From: SFWF01 sp045537915
GTDB lineage: Bacteria; Bacillota; Clostridia; Oscillospirales; Acutalibacteraceae
Length of the DNA stretch: 64,000 bases
NCBI GenBank assembly: GCA_045537915.1
Contig: JAZSQK010000011.1
Location: 1 to 64,000 of the forward strand
Direction of reading: 5' to 3'
Shown piece by piece: positions 26,114-34,514 of the stretch. The number at the start of each line of letters is the position of its first letter. Within the stretch, counting starts at the first letter, position 1. Both the position numbers and the translations under genes were made by a program. Below the pieces are notes generated by a model, which saw only the letters and a program-made list of their open reading frames with translations, did not search any database and had not been told where the DNA came from.

Positions 26114-26138
26114 GCCAAACTTGACAATATTTGGCTTG
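26107..26138. promoter_or_regulatory. Two overlapping inverted repeats between divergent promoters
   Basis: TTGTCAAG (26107-26114) pairs with CTTGACAA (26120-26127), and CAAGCCAAA (26111-26119) pairs with TTTGGCTTG (26130-26138). The repeats cover the -35 boxes of both glyS and the small-gene promoter. Part of this symmetry arises because the two -35 boxes are themselves complementary; the CAAGCCAAA arms are additional. Confidence 0.6.
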
Positions 26139-26149
26139 TAATATATAAT
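26121..26149 (+). promoter_or_regulatory. Promoter of the HPr-like gene pair
   Basis: Plus-strand consensus -35 TTGACA (26121-26126) and -10 TATAAT (26144-26149) are separated by 17 bases. Confidence 0.85.
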
Positions 26150-26216
26150 TTACATACCGACAAAGAGATTGCACCTTGCTGCTCTTTGTCAGAACCATCA
26201 TTCAGGAGGTATCATT

Positions 26217-26474
26217 ATGTTCAGATTAGAATTACATGATGTTGATTTTGCAGACTTTATTAAAACTCTTGATTCCTGTAAGGGCGATGTTTTTCTTGAG
26301 ACTCCAGACGGAGACTGCCTGAACCTCAAGTCTAAGCTTTGTCAGATTATGGGTATTGCAAATATCTTAAACGGTGCAAAGGTTTCTGAGGCTACCGTCC
26401 GTTGCGCTAATCCCGATGACGAATCTCTTCTTTTCAGATTCAACCTCTACCGTGAAGTTCCCGAAAATAAATAA
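26217..26474 (+). CDS. Small HPr-like protein
   Basis: This 85-residue cytosolic protein has the size and pattern of an HPr-fold domain (ETPDGDCLNLKSKLCQIMGI resembles the HPr segment before the regulatory serine). The N-terminus lacks the phosphoacceptor histidine motif of true HPr, so it is not expected to carry phosphate in the PTS. The ATG at 26217 has CAGGAGG seven to eight bases upstream; the frame is open further upstream without such a site. It is followed after 14 bases by another small conserved gene. Family assignment is by eye only. Confidence 0.6.
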   Translation: MFRLELHDVDFADFIKTLDSCKGDVFLETPDGDCLNLKSKLCQIMGIANILNGAKVSEATVRCANPDDESLLFRFNLYREVPENK

Positions 26475-26488
26475 AAGGAAGTGCCGAT

Positions 26489-26764
26489 TTGAGCGAATTT
26501 TTAACATTTAAAGGAAAACCTCTGGTCCGTAGCGGAAAGGTTATATACTACGGAGATATGTCGGAAAAATTTGTTGTTAAGCTTGAAATACTTAAAAGCC
26601 ATAAAGAAGGCAAACTTGAGGTTGCCGACAAGGTTAAGATTATGCTTTTAAAGAATAATGCGCAGCATACCGATGATGTTGTCAGATCTACCGAAAAGGA
26701 TTCTATGGGAGAAGCAATGAATTTTGCTTCTGTTTGGCTGGAAAGAGCCTTGGCTGACAAATAA
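26489..26764 (+). CDS. Conserved hypothetical protein, 91 residues
   Basis: This small soluble protein has no signal peptide or membrane segment. It contains FKGKPLVRSGKVIYYGD and LEVADKVKIMLL and ends in a helical MNFASVWLERAL. I recall similar proteins of unknown function in Oscillospiraceae. The start is a TTG at 26489 supported by AAGGAAG about eight bases upstream. It is cotranscribed with the HPr-like gene and ends at a strong shared terminator. Confidence 0.7.
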   Translation: MSEFLTFKGKPLVRSGKVIYYGDMSEKFVVKLEILKSHKEGKLEVADKVKIMLLKNNAQHTDDVVRSTEKDSMGEAMNFASVWLERALADK

Positions 26765-26777
26765 TAATCCTAAAAAC

Positions 26778-26817
26778 AAAAAACAACCGTCTTGAAGAAA
26801 CAAGACGGTTGTTTTTT
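26778..26817. terminator. Strong bidirectional terminator
   Basis: A perfect 17-base-pair stem (AAAAAACAACCGTCTTG and its complement, six-base loop) carries T runs on both strands. It ends the small-gene pair on the plus strand and the dehydrogenase on the minus strand. Confidence 0.95.
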
Positions 26818-26832
26818 GTTTTTGATATATTT

Positions 26833-28098
26833 TTAAACCAATGGATTAGCGTGTGAAAGCAGATACTTTTCTGCCTCTGCACTCCAAAGACCGTTGTTTT
26901 TCTCAACAAGCTCTGCAAGCTTTGCAAATAAAGGATCGGTCTTTCCAAGTTCTGCAAAATCATCGATTGCAGTAAGCGGTAAACTAATATGGTTATAGAT
27001 AAGCTTCTTTCCGCCCTTAATATTGGGAAGATTTAATGTGGTATCGACAACCGCATCAAGTCCTCCGATATGGGTAACCAGCGCCGCAGGATTTATCTTT
27101 CCACTGTTCATCATAGCAATAGCTTCACGCATATCGTTAGTATTTCCTGCGCTTGTGCCAACTATGTGGGTATAGGCGTAGTGTACATTAAAGAAGTTCA
27201 TTTCTGCCTTGAAATTGGCGTCGGTAGGACCTGCAAAAAAGTTAAGGCATCCGTCAAATCCGAGTATGGCATCCGCCTGTTCAACAAGCGCTTTAACAGG
27301 TGCAAAGCAAATAACATCGTCATAGCCCGTTCCACCAGTAAGCTCACGAAGAGTGGCAACAGGGTCAGCAATCTTTGCAGTATTTACATAGTGAAGCTCA
27401 ATTCCCATCTCACGAGCATGTTCAACGGTGTATATGCTCTCGGCACGGGCAAGTCGTGCTTCATCTATATCGGTAACAACCAACAAAGATGGTCTGCGGT
27501 CGCAATGAAGAGCATAGTCAAGAGCGCCCAATCCCATAGGACCCACAGATGCGAGCAGCGCCATTTTTCCGCCCTCAACAATTCCCATATCGTGAACATA
27601 TTTTCCCGCCTTTGTGTGATACATTGCGTGGAAGGTTCCGATAACACAGCTCATAGGCTCTGCAAGAGAACCGTAAAAGAATGTATCGGAATTATATGGA
27701 AGAAGGCAATCCATTTTAAGTGTTTCAATTGGAATATTTGCATACTGTGTATCGCCGCCACAGTAGGAATAAGAATATCCGGGAGCCAATAAGCTTCCTT
27801 TGTAATAGTGCGCAGGTTGTACGGTAAACCCATCGCCCACCTTATATTTATGCTTCCAATTCTCTCCAACCTTGACTATTCTTCCGCAGAATTCATGACC
27901 TACTATTGTGGGATTTTCTTCCACATTGTCGGGAACACGCTTGTGATCCCCTCCCTCAATAGCCGCCTTATAGGTGCTCATACAAAGAGAATCGGAAATT
28001 ATCTCTACCTGTACGCCGTCATCGTCTATCTCGGGGAGCTCGATTTCCTCAAGACGAAGATCTTTTTTACCGTGAATTCTAACTGCTTTTGTTTTCAT
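26833..28098 (-). CDS. Zinc-type alcohol/polyol dehydrogenase (MDR family)
   Basis: This 421-residue cytosolic oxidoreductase of the medium-chain dehydrogenase family has a GroES-like N-terminal catalytic domain. Cys in DSLCMST takes the place of the usual catalytic cysteine, and the GHEFCG motif follows. A Rossmann NAD(P) domain (ALLASVGPMGLGALDYALHC) follows at about 180. The structural-zinc lobe with four cysteines is absent. The length and the YYKGSLLAPGYSYSYCGGD insert resemble sorbose-1-phosphate-reductase/polyol-dehydrogenase-like members, but the substrate is uncertain. It has its own promoter. Confidence 0.8.
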   Translation of the reverse strand: MKTKAVRIHGKKDLRLEEIELPEIDDDGVQVEIISDSLCMSTYKAAIEGGDHKRVPDNVEENPTIVGHEFCGRIVKVGENWKHKYKVGDGFTVQPAHYYKGSLLAPGYSYSYCGGDTQYANIPIETLKMDCLLPYNSDTFFYGSLAEPMSCVIGTFHAMYHTKAGKYVHDMGIVEGGKMALLASVGPMGLGALDYALHCDRRPSLLVVTDIDEARLARAESIYTVEHAREMGIELHYVNTAKIADPVATLRELTGGTGYDDVICFAPVKALVEQADAILGFDGCLNFFAGPTDANFKAEMNFFNVHYAYTHIVGTSAGNTNDMREAIAMMNSGKINPAALVTHIGGLDAVVDTTLNLPNIKGGKKLIYNHISLPLTAIDDFAELGKTDPLFAKLAELVEKNNGLWSAEAEKYLLSHANPLV

Positions 28099-28139
28099 TT
28101 TTTATCTCCCTTACATTTAATGCACTTGAAATCCTTATC

Positions 28140-28168
28140 ATTATAACCTATTTATTCCAATATGTAAA
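28140..28168 (-). promoter_or_regulatory. Promoter of the MDR dehydrogenase
   Basis: Minus-strand -35 TTTACA (28163-28168) and -10 TATAAT (28140-28145) have a 17-base spacer. They lie immediately after the stop of the SDR gene. Confidence 0.65.
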
Positions 28169-28170
28169 CC

Positions 28171-29097
28171 TTATAAACTAACAAATTCTTCAAAATTTTC
28201 AGCTTTTTTTAGTCTGTTATAGATATTTTCTGCGCTTTTCCCTATATTTTGGGACTCCTTCTCCCCTACTGTTTTTAGTATTGTCTTATAAGGGGAACCC
28301 CAAATTCCAAAAAGCCACGGACCGATCCACTCGTGATATGAACAATCCTCAAAAACACCCTTTACAACCGACAAGGCCGCCTTTTGCGGTTTCATAAATA
28401 TTACTTTCATAGGATTTTTGATAATCGCAAAAATAAGCTTGGGGTAATGTGCGGTAATATTTGTAAAGGTTATTCCCGGATGGGTTATAGCCAGACTTAT
28501 TCCTTTTTCATCTTTAAAAAGCTCATACAGCGAAAACATAAGGTATCGCTTTGCATTACCATATACCTTTGAAGCTTTACTGCAAGATGAAAAATCAATA
28601 TCCAAAGGATTTGTCTTAGAGTAGTTGTGGGCAATGCTTCCAACCACAACTACTCTACCCTTTCTTTTCTTAAGCTCGGGCATTAACTCCCTTACCATAT
28701 AATAAGGCGACACAAAGTTAATTTGAAACACATTGTCATAGCCCGTACTGCAAATATGCCTTGGAATAGCATATGCTCCTGCGTTATGTATAAAAATATC
28801 AATATTTTCTTCTTTTAAGATTAAGAGTGTTGCTTTTACAGACTCAATATCTTCGAGTTCTAAATTTATACACCTTACGGAAATGTTATCAAAATCCCGA
28901 AGAAGCTCTTCCCTGAATGCATTGCTTTTTTCAAAGTTTCTATCAAGCAAAATCAGCGAAGCACCAAGATCCGCAAGGCATCTGCAAAGAGGTCTTCCTA
29001 TTCCGCCTGTTGTTCCTGTAACTGCTATGATTTTTCCCTTGAGAGAATTAGAGTTTTTAAAACACAAGATTTTGTTCTTTTTAAAAATATCCTTCAT
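28171..29097 (-). CDS. Short-chain dehydrogenase/reductase
   Basis: This 308-residue SDR-family oxidoreductase shows a clear NAD(P)-binding TGTTGGIG motif at about 27-34. It also has the IHNAGAY segment, VVGSIAH with the catalytic serine, and the catalytic pair in YGNAK. The overall pattern resembles retinol-dehydrogenase-like or light-dependent-protochlorophyllide-reductase-like SDRs, so the substrate cannot be predicted. A GGGGAG site precedes the ATG. It is transcribed toward the MDR dehydrogenase, and the two might be related in metabolism. Confidence 0.85.
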   Translation of the reverse strand: MKDIFKKNKILCFKNSNSLKGKIIAVTGTTGGIGRPLCRCLADLGASLILLDRNFEKSNAFREELLRDFDNISVRCINLELEDIESVKATLLILKEENIDIFIHNAGAYAIPRHICSTGYDNVFQINFVSPYYMVRELMPELKKRKGRVVVVGSIAHNYSKTNPLDIDFSSCSKASKVYGNAKRYLMFSLYELFKDEKGISLAITHPGITFTNITAHYPKLIFAIIKNPMKVIFMKPQKAALSVVKGVFEDCSYHEWIGPWLFGIWGSPYKTILKTVGEKESQNIGKSAENIYNRLKKAENFEEFVSL

Positions 29098-29245
29098 AAT
29101 TCTCCCCTCGTTCTTTTATGTTGATAATTATTGTAACACAAAATTAAGCCGATGTCATCAAAATCTCCTTGTTGACTACTGTCTTTTATAAAACAGACTA
29201 ATAAAGCTGTTTTTGCATACACTTTATATATAGGATAGTATATTC

Positions 29246-29274
29246 TTGACTTTTTGGTATAATTTTAGTAAAAT
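29246..29274 (+). promoter_or_regulatory. Promoter of the GlmU-like/glmS transcription unit
   Basis: Plus-strand -35 TTGACT (29246-29251) and -10 TAAAAT (29269-29274) have a 17-base spacer. They sit upstream of the GlmU-like gene, which starts at 29318 after AAAGGAGG. Confidence 0.65.
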
Positions 29275-29317
29275 AAGATTTGCAATTAGCAAAATATTGT
29301 AGAAAGGAGGAAAATAT

Positions 29318-29974
29318 ATGACAACAATAAATTTGTTTGATCTTGACAAAAGCTTGGCAAAGCCCTTGCTCCAACAGTTTGAGTATCCGTGGCTTGCTCT
29401 CGGACATATAAAAGAGTTTATTTTAAAATTAGGCCCAACGCTTGACGAAAACATATATGTTCAGACTCGTGAAAATGTATGGATCGCAAAAAGCGCCAAG
29501 GTATACCCCTCGGCTCACATCGAAGCGCCCTGTATTATCGGAGAAAACAGCGAGGTCAGACACTGCGCTTTTATAAGAGGAAGTGTTTTAATAGGAAACG
29601 GTTGCGTAATAGGCAACTCAACCGAAATTAAAAACAGTATTGTTTTTGATTCGGTGCAGATACCTCACTACAATTATGTTGGTGACTCTATTCTCGGTTA
29701 CAAGTCGCATCTGGGTGCCGGAGCAGTAACCTCTAATGTTAAAAGCGACAAAACACCCGTTACCGTTTCAACACAAAAAGGCAAAATCGAAACGGGTCTT
29801 AAAAAATTCGGAGCTATGGTCGGAGACTACTGTGAGGTTGGCTGCAACAGCGTTCTTTGTCCGGGCACAGTACTCGGTAAAAACACTACTGTATATCCCC
29901 TCTCTAGAGTCAGAGGATTTATTGAAGAAAATTCAATTTTTAAAAGTCAGGATAATATAGTTCAGAAACACTAA
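29318..29974 (+). CDS. GlmU acetyltransferase-like left-handed beta-helix protein
   Basis: This 218-residue cytosolic protein has hexapeptide repeats from about residue 55 to 210. It keeps the hallmarks of the GlmU C-terminal acetyltransferase domain: EIKNSIVF, then HYNYVGDSILG with the likely catalytic His117, then HLGAGAVTSN. The N-terminal uridylyltransferase domain of GlmU is absent and replaced by about 50 other residues. Such proteins are often annotated as UDP-GlcNAc pyrophosphorylase-like. It lies 20 bases before the glmS ribozyme on the same strand, followed by glmS and glmM. It could therefore perform the glucosamine-1-phosphate acetylation step, which is inference. Confidence 0.8.
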   Translation: MTTINLFDLDKSLAKPLLQQFEYPWLALGHIKEFILKLGPTLDENIYVQTRENVWIAKSAKVYPSAHIEAPCIIGENSEVRHCAFIRGSVLIGNGCVIGNSTEIKNSIVFDSVQIPHYNYVGDSILGYKSHLGAGAVTSNVKSDKTPVTVSTQKGKIETGLKKFGAMVGDYCEVGCNSVLCPGTVLGKNTTVYPLSRVRGFIEENSIFKSQDNIVQKH

Positions 29975-29993
29975 AACAATTGGGACAAAATTT

Positions 29994-30165
29994 AGCGCCA
30001 GACCGCATTGAGATGCGGTGACGAGGTAAGAAGTGATCGAAAATTCGGCGGGTGCTTCTTCGGCTTTATTCTTGGTCGTTAGAATGTGTACAAATCAACA
30101 AAATCACACTCATAAGAAAATTGAAAATTACAGCTGATATGTCCGATACTGTCCCACGGTCATAA
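29994..30165 (+). ncRNA. glmS ribozyme (glucosamine-6-phosphate riboswitch)
   Basis: The 264-base leader before glmS contains the invariant core of the metabolite-dependent self-cleaving glmS ribozyme. It has AGCGCCAGAC at the 5' end, GTGACGAGG in the middle and ATCGAAAATTCGGCGGGTG after it. Cleavage is expected between A29994 and G29995. The P1-P2 core is unmistakable, while the 3' boundary of the P3-P4 region is approximate. When glucosamine-6-phosphate is abundant, cleavage destabilises the downstream glmS message. Here the ribozyme lies between two genes on one strand. Confidence 0.95.
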
Positions 30166-30238
30166 GCTATAATGGCTATGGATAGTCGAAACATATATGT
30201 TTCGACAAACTACAATCATTATTATTAAGGAGATTATT

Positions 30239-32071
30239 ATGTGCGGAATTATTGGCTACACAGGCAGCGAAAAGGCTCTGCCAAGACTTATTGACGGTCT
30301 GTATGCCCTTGAATACAGAGGTTATGACTCTGCAGGAATAGCATTCTTTGCCGATGGCGGAATAGATATAATTAAAACCAAGGGCAGAATTGATATACTT
30401 AAAGAAAAGGTTGATACCTATAATAAACCTATTGATGCTCTTTGCGGAATAGGCCACACAAGATGGGCAACACATGGAGAACCCTCGGATACAAACTCTC
30501 ATCCACACGGCACCGAGCGCACCCAGATTGTTCATAACGGAATAATTGAAAACTATGCAGAACTTAAGATTTTTCTTGAGGATAAGGGCTATACATTTTA
30601 TTCTCAGACAGATACCGAAGTCGCAGCAAAGCTTATCGACTACTTCTATGCTCTCACTGCAGATCCTGTAGCCTCTATTCGCAAGGCTACTGATATGTTT
30701 AACGGTTCTTATGCAATTGCGGTTCTTTTTGCCGATATCGAGGGAACCATCTTTACTGTAAGGAAGGACAATCCCCTTCTTATTGCCCTGTCTGACTCAG
30801 GTAACTTTATCGCATCCGACATTTCGGCGGTGCTCGGATATACAAAAAAATTTATACGCCCCGACGACTGTGAAATAGGAATTGTAAAAACTGACAGCGT
30901 TGTAATCTATTCAAAAGAGGACAATATTGTCGAAAAGCCTGTTGAAACTGCATCCTGGAATAAAGAAGAGGCTCAAAAAGGCGGTTATCCCTTCTTTATG
31001 ATAAAGGAAATTAACGACGAGCCCGACTCAATTATAAAGACCCTGCGCCCCAGAATTAAGGACAGTATGCCCGATTTTGACACCGAGCTTCTCTCACACG
31101 AAAATATAAAAAAATTCCGCCAGATACACATTGTAGCCTGCGGAACAGCATATCACGCCGGTCTTATAGGAAAGTATGCTATTGAAAAACTTGCTCGTGT
31201 TAAGGTAGATGTTCAGTTAGCTTCTGAATTCAGATACTCCTCTCCTATCCTGGATAAAGATGACCTTGTTATTATAATATCACAATCGGGAGAGACAGCC
31301 GATACACTGGCGGCATTACGTCTGGCAAAGAGTCAAGGAGTCAAGGTGCTTGGAATTGTTAATGTTGCCGGTTCTACAATTGCCAAGGAATCCGACAGTG
31401 TTATATATACCTGGGCAGGTCCCGAAATATCTGTCGCAAGTACCAAAGCCTACTGTGTACAGATGGCTGTTCTCTATCTTCTGGCTCTTCATATTGCTTA
31501 CGCTAACGGCAAGATAGAAGCATCTTTGGTCACCGAAATCACCAAAAAGCTATTAAACGATGTTCCCTGCGCTATAGCCGAGACCATCAAACGAGCAGAA
31601 AATTGTTCAAAGATAGCGCAGAAGTACAAAAACCACAAGAGCATGTTCTTTATCGGCAGAGGTGCAGACTGGTATTCAAGCTGCGAAGCTGCCCTTAAAT
31701 CAAAAGAAATCTCTTATATTCAGTGCGAAGCATATGCCGCAGGTGAGCTCAAGCATGGTACTATCTCCCTTATTACCGAGGGTACGCCCGTGTTTGCTAT
31801 TGTTAATGTTTCTGACCTTGTCGAAAAAATGATTAGTAATATTCGTGAGGTAAAATCGAGGGGCGCTGATCTGATAATCATTTCACGTGATTCTGTTGAA
31901 TTCCCCCAAGACCTTGCCGACTATGTGCTCAGAACTGCAGACGTAGGCGAATTCCTTCAGCCTATAGTTACCGCAACTGAAATTCAGCTTCTTGCATATT
32001 ACCTTTCGCTTCATTTAGGTCTTGATGTTGACAGGCCGAGAAATCTTGCAAAATCGGTCACTGTAGAATAA
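30239..32071 (+). CDS. glmS: Glutamine-fructose-6-phosphate aminotransferase (isomerizing)
   Basis: This 610-residue cytosolic enzyme makes glucosamine-6-phosphate from fructose-6-phosphate and glutamine, the first step to UDP-GlcNAc. The mature N-terminus MCGIIGYTG gives the catalytic Cys1 of the glutaminase domain (about 1-225). Two SIS sugar-isomerase domains follow (about 290-430 and 460-600), with ISQSGETADT and STKAYCVQ. The C-terminus PRNLAKSVTVE is the family signature. The ATG at 30239 follows AAGGAG; the open frame upstream runs into the ribozyme region and is not coding. Confidence 0.97.
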   Translation: MCGIIGYTGSEKALPRLIDGLYALEYRGYDSAGIAFFADGGIDIIKTKGRIDILKEKVDTYNKPIDALCGIGHTRWATHGEPSDTNSHPHGTERTQIVHNGIIENYAELKIFLEDKGYTFYSQTDTEVAAKLIDYFYALTADPVASIRKATDMFNGSYAIAVLFADIEGTIFTVRKDNPLLIALSDSGNFIASDISAVLGYTKKFIRPDDCEIGIVKTDSVVIYSKEDNIVEKPVETASWNKEEAQKGGYPFFMIKEINDEPDSIIKTLRPRIKDSMPDFDTELLSHENIKKFRQIHIVACGTAYHAGLIGKYAIEKLARVKVDVQLASEFRYSSPILDKDDLVIIISQSGETADTLAALRLAKSQGVKVLGIVNVAGSTIAKESDSVIYTWAGPEISVASTKAYCVQMAVLYLLALHIAYANGKIEASLVTEITKKLLNDVPCAIAETIKRAENCSKIAQKYKNHKSMFFIGRGADWYSSCEAALKSKEISYIQCEAYAAGELKHGTISLITEGTPVFAIVNVSDLVEKMISNIREVKSRGADLIIISRDSVEFPQDLADYVLRTADVGEFLQPIVTATEIQLLAYYLSLHLGLDVDRPRNLAKSVTVE

Positions 32072-32099
32072 TACTGCAAGGACAAAAAGGAGAACTATT

Positions 32100-33446
32100 A
32101 TGGGAAAATATTTTGGAACCGACGGCTTCAGAGGCGAGGCTAATGTAAATCTCACCGTTGAACACGCCTATAAGATAGGGCGCTATCTCGGTTGGCATTA
32201 CGGAAAGGAGCATAAGTGCAAGGTAGTCATTGGTAAGGATACCCGCCGTTCAAGCTATATGTTTGAGTATTCCCTGGTCGCCGGTCTGGTTGCAAGCGGT
32301 GCCGATGCATATCTGCTTCACGTTACCACTACCCCTTCTGTTTCTTATGTTGTCAGAACCGAAAACTTTGATTGCGGTATTATGATTTCTGCAAGTCACA
32401 ATCCCTACTATGACAACGGAATTAAGCTTATAAACAATCGGGGAGAAAAAATGAGCGAGTCTATTATTGCAGATATTGAGGCTTACATTGACTCCGAAAT
32501 AGGCGAAATTCCACTTGCTACGGGAGAAGATATCGGCTGTACGGTTGACTACGCTTTGGGCAGAAACCGCTACACAGGCTACATTATCTCTCTTGCAAGA
32601 AATTCCTATAAGGGACTTCGAGTTGGCCTTGATTGCTCAAACGGCAGCACCTGGACCTTAGCAAAAAGCATTTTCGACACACTTGGCGCCGAAACCTTTG
32701 TTATCGGCAACCGTCCAAACGGCTTTAATATCAATAATGATTGCGGCTCAACCCATATTGAGAATTTGAGAAAGCTTGTTGTTGAAAACAAGTGTGACAT
32801 AGGCTTTGCCTTTGACGGAGATGCCGACCGTTGTCTTGCGGTTGATGAAAACGGAAATGTTCTTACAGGAGATCATATTCTGTACATCTACGGTCTTTAT
32901 ATGAAGAGCAGAGATAAACTCCTTAAGAACACCGTTGTAACCACCATAATGTCAAATATGGGATTATATAAGGCCTTTGACAAAGCGGATATCGACTATG
33001 TTAAAACCGACGTCGGCGACAAATATGTTTATGAGGCCATGGTAAATAACGGATACTGTCTGGGCGGAGAAGAGTCAGGGCATATAATCTTCTCAAAATA
33101 TGCTTCGACAGGCGACGGACTTATTACTGCCATAAAGATAATGGAGGTTTTAATAGAAAGCAAACTGACCGCATCAAAGCTTTGCGACGGACTTACCATC
33201 TACCCACAGCTCACTAAAAATGTAAAGGTGGCTGACAAAGAGGCTGTACTGGCAGATGCAGACGTACTTGCCGCAAAGGAAGAGGCTGAAAAAAACCTTG
33301 CCGATAACGGAAGAATCCTGCTTCGAAAGAGCGGAACCGAACCGCTTATCAGAGTAATGTGCGAGGCAAATGAAAGTGAGCTCTGCAAAGCCTCGGTCGA
33401 CAAAATAGTGAACGCAATTATCAATAAAGGTTATCAGGTAGAATAA
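32100..33446 (+). CDS. glmM: Phosphoglucosamine mutase
   Basis: This 448-residue cytosolic enzyme interconverts glucosamine-6-phosphate and glucosamine-1-phosphate. The active-site phosphoserine loop is ISASHNPYYDNGIK, the metal loop is DGDADR, the sugar loop is GEESGH, and the phosphate loop is RKSGTEPLIRVM near the end. It follows glmS by 28 bases with AAGGAG before the ATG. The N-terminus GKYFGTDGFRG is typical of GlmM. Confidence 0.96.
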   Translation: MGKYFGTDGFRGEANVNLTVEHAYKIGRYLGWHYGKEHKCKVVIGKDTRRSSYMFEYSLVAGLVASGADAYLLHVTTTPSVSYVVRTENFDCGIMISASHNPYYDNGIKLINNRGEKMSESIIADIEAYIDSEIGEIPLATGEDIGCTVDYALGRNRYTGYIISLARNSYKGLRVGLDCSNGSTWTLAKSIFDTLGAETFVIGNRPNGFNINNDCGSTHIENLRKLVVENKCDIGFAFDGDADRCLAVDENGNVLTGDHILYIYGLYMKSRDKLLKNTVVTTIMSNMGLYKAFDKADIDYVKTDVGDKYVYEAMVNNGYCLGGEESGHIIFSKYASTGDGLITAIKIMEVLIESKLTASKLCDGLTIYPQLTKNVKVADKEAVLADADVLAAKEEAEKNLADNGRILLRKSGTEPLIRVMCEANESELCKASVDKIVNAIINKGYQVE

Positions 33447-33451
33447 AATTT

Positions 33452-33482
33452 AAAAAATCCCTTGTTATTCAAGGGATTTTTT
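33452..33482. terminator. Bidirectional terminator overlapping a coding end
   Basis: A perfect 13-base-pair stem (AAAAAATCCCTTG and its complement, five-base loop) has T runs on both strands. It ends the glmM transcript. On the minus strand it lies across the last codons and stop (33465-33467) of the YwaF-like gene. Confidence 0.92.
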
Positions 33483-34253
33483 TGCGCCTTTTAAAGCTAA
33501 TCGTGCGGCTAATGAAAATACAATAATGTAGGCTACCTGAAAAAGCGGATCGGGTAAAAGCTTTCTGAAGGGTGCTAAAATTGGCAGATCATTTTTAAAA
33601 TACGGACTTATAAAATACATGTTAAAAACCTGTCCTTCGGGTATCCCGATAAGGTATGCCGCCTCATTAAGTATCATTGCAATGACAGCGCCTACCAAAA
33701 ACACACCGAATGCTTTGCGAAAACTGTCGCTGTTCCCTTTTATATAACCGCTTCTCAGTAGAAATACGCCAATAACCACCATAGAGCCGTGACATATCAT
33801 TGTCTGGATATTAACACCAATAATTTCGGAAAAGACATCACTTGCAAAAACCACTGTTACAATCCCTGCAACAGGTGAGAAACTCGCAAGATAAGCGCAT
33901 AAGCTTTTGTGAATTTTCTTATTTTTAATAACCGCTGCAGCAAGTCCTGCGAACATGGGTGTCGAGCAGAATTGCCAGGGAAAAATATGCCACTTGTAGT
34001 TAAAAATAAGTTCGCCGTCCGACACGTCAAAGCTGTATACAATCTGCTTATACACCTCTAATATAATTACAAAAAGAGAAATCCATAACAAAAGGCGTCT
34101 TATCGTTTTTTCTGTAGGTTCTTTTATTAAAAAACATAGAATAATTGTAGTTAAAGCAATAATAACAAGACAGACAATATGAAAATTTCCAAACGGTCTC
34201 GGCTTCTCTGCCCTCATTTTTAAAACCTTGAAAATCTCTATTACCAATTCCAC
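33465..34253 (-). CDS. YwaF/TIGR02206-like membrane protein
   Basis: This 262-residue integral membrane protein has about seven hydrophobic segments. The conserved stretch FNYKWHIFPWQFCSTPMF, in the middle of the protein, resembles the YwaF/TIGR02206 family (TMEM164-like) of unknown function. The start is a GTG, either at 34253 (AGGTG about eight bases upstream, preferred) or at 34262, where the binding site would be too close. Its last four codons and stop are encoded in a terminator hairpin. It has no clear operon partner. Confidence 0.65.
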   Translation of the reverse strand: MELVIEIFKVLKMRAEKPRPFGNFHIVCLVIIALTTIILCFLIKEPTEKTIRRLLLWISLFVIILEVYKQIVYSFDVSDGELIFNYKWHIFPWQFCSTPMFAGLAAAVIKNKKIHKSLCAYLASFSPVAGIVTVVFASDVFSEIIGVNIQTMICHGSMVVIGVFLLRSGYIKGNSDSFRKAFGVFLVGAVIAMILNEAAYLIGIPEGQVFNMYFISPYFKNDLPILAPFRKLLPDPLFQVAYIIVFSLAARLALKGAKKSLE

Positions 34254-34514
34254 AAATAACACCTCAAAAGTATTATTTGCAAAGATAGTTATTTTAAAAA
34301 CAATGTTTTTATAGGTTTATTGAAACATTCAATACCAATTTTGATTGACTTGTCTTTAATTTATAAAACAACTTCGTTTGATCCTAACCATAAAAGAGTG
34401 GATTTTGTGATACAATTAAACCCCGGATTTAATACAAAATTGAACAGGGGGCTTAACACTATTTTGTGTAGTAATTATTTTTGATCGTTTTAACAGACTA
34501 ACACATCCTATTAA

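Noticed and set aside
26050..26160. T-box riboswitch before glyS
   Set aside because: The leader from the mapped promoter to the start codon is only about 30 bases, too short for a T-box, and no T-box sequence is present.
27070..27792. Plus-strand open frame of 240 codons opposite the MDR dehydrogenase
   Set aside because: The minus strand encodes a clear dehydrogenase with family motifs, and the plus frame lacks a start signal and recognisable domains.
34263..34514. Hidden gene or attachment site between the YwaF-like gene and the Wzz gene
   Set aside because: The 250 bases are AT-rich, with no ribosome binding site plus open frame and no convincing repeat or terminator.
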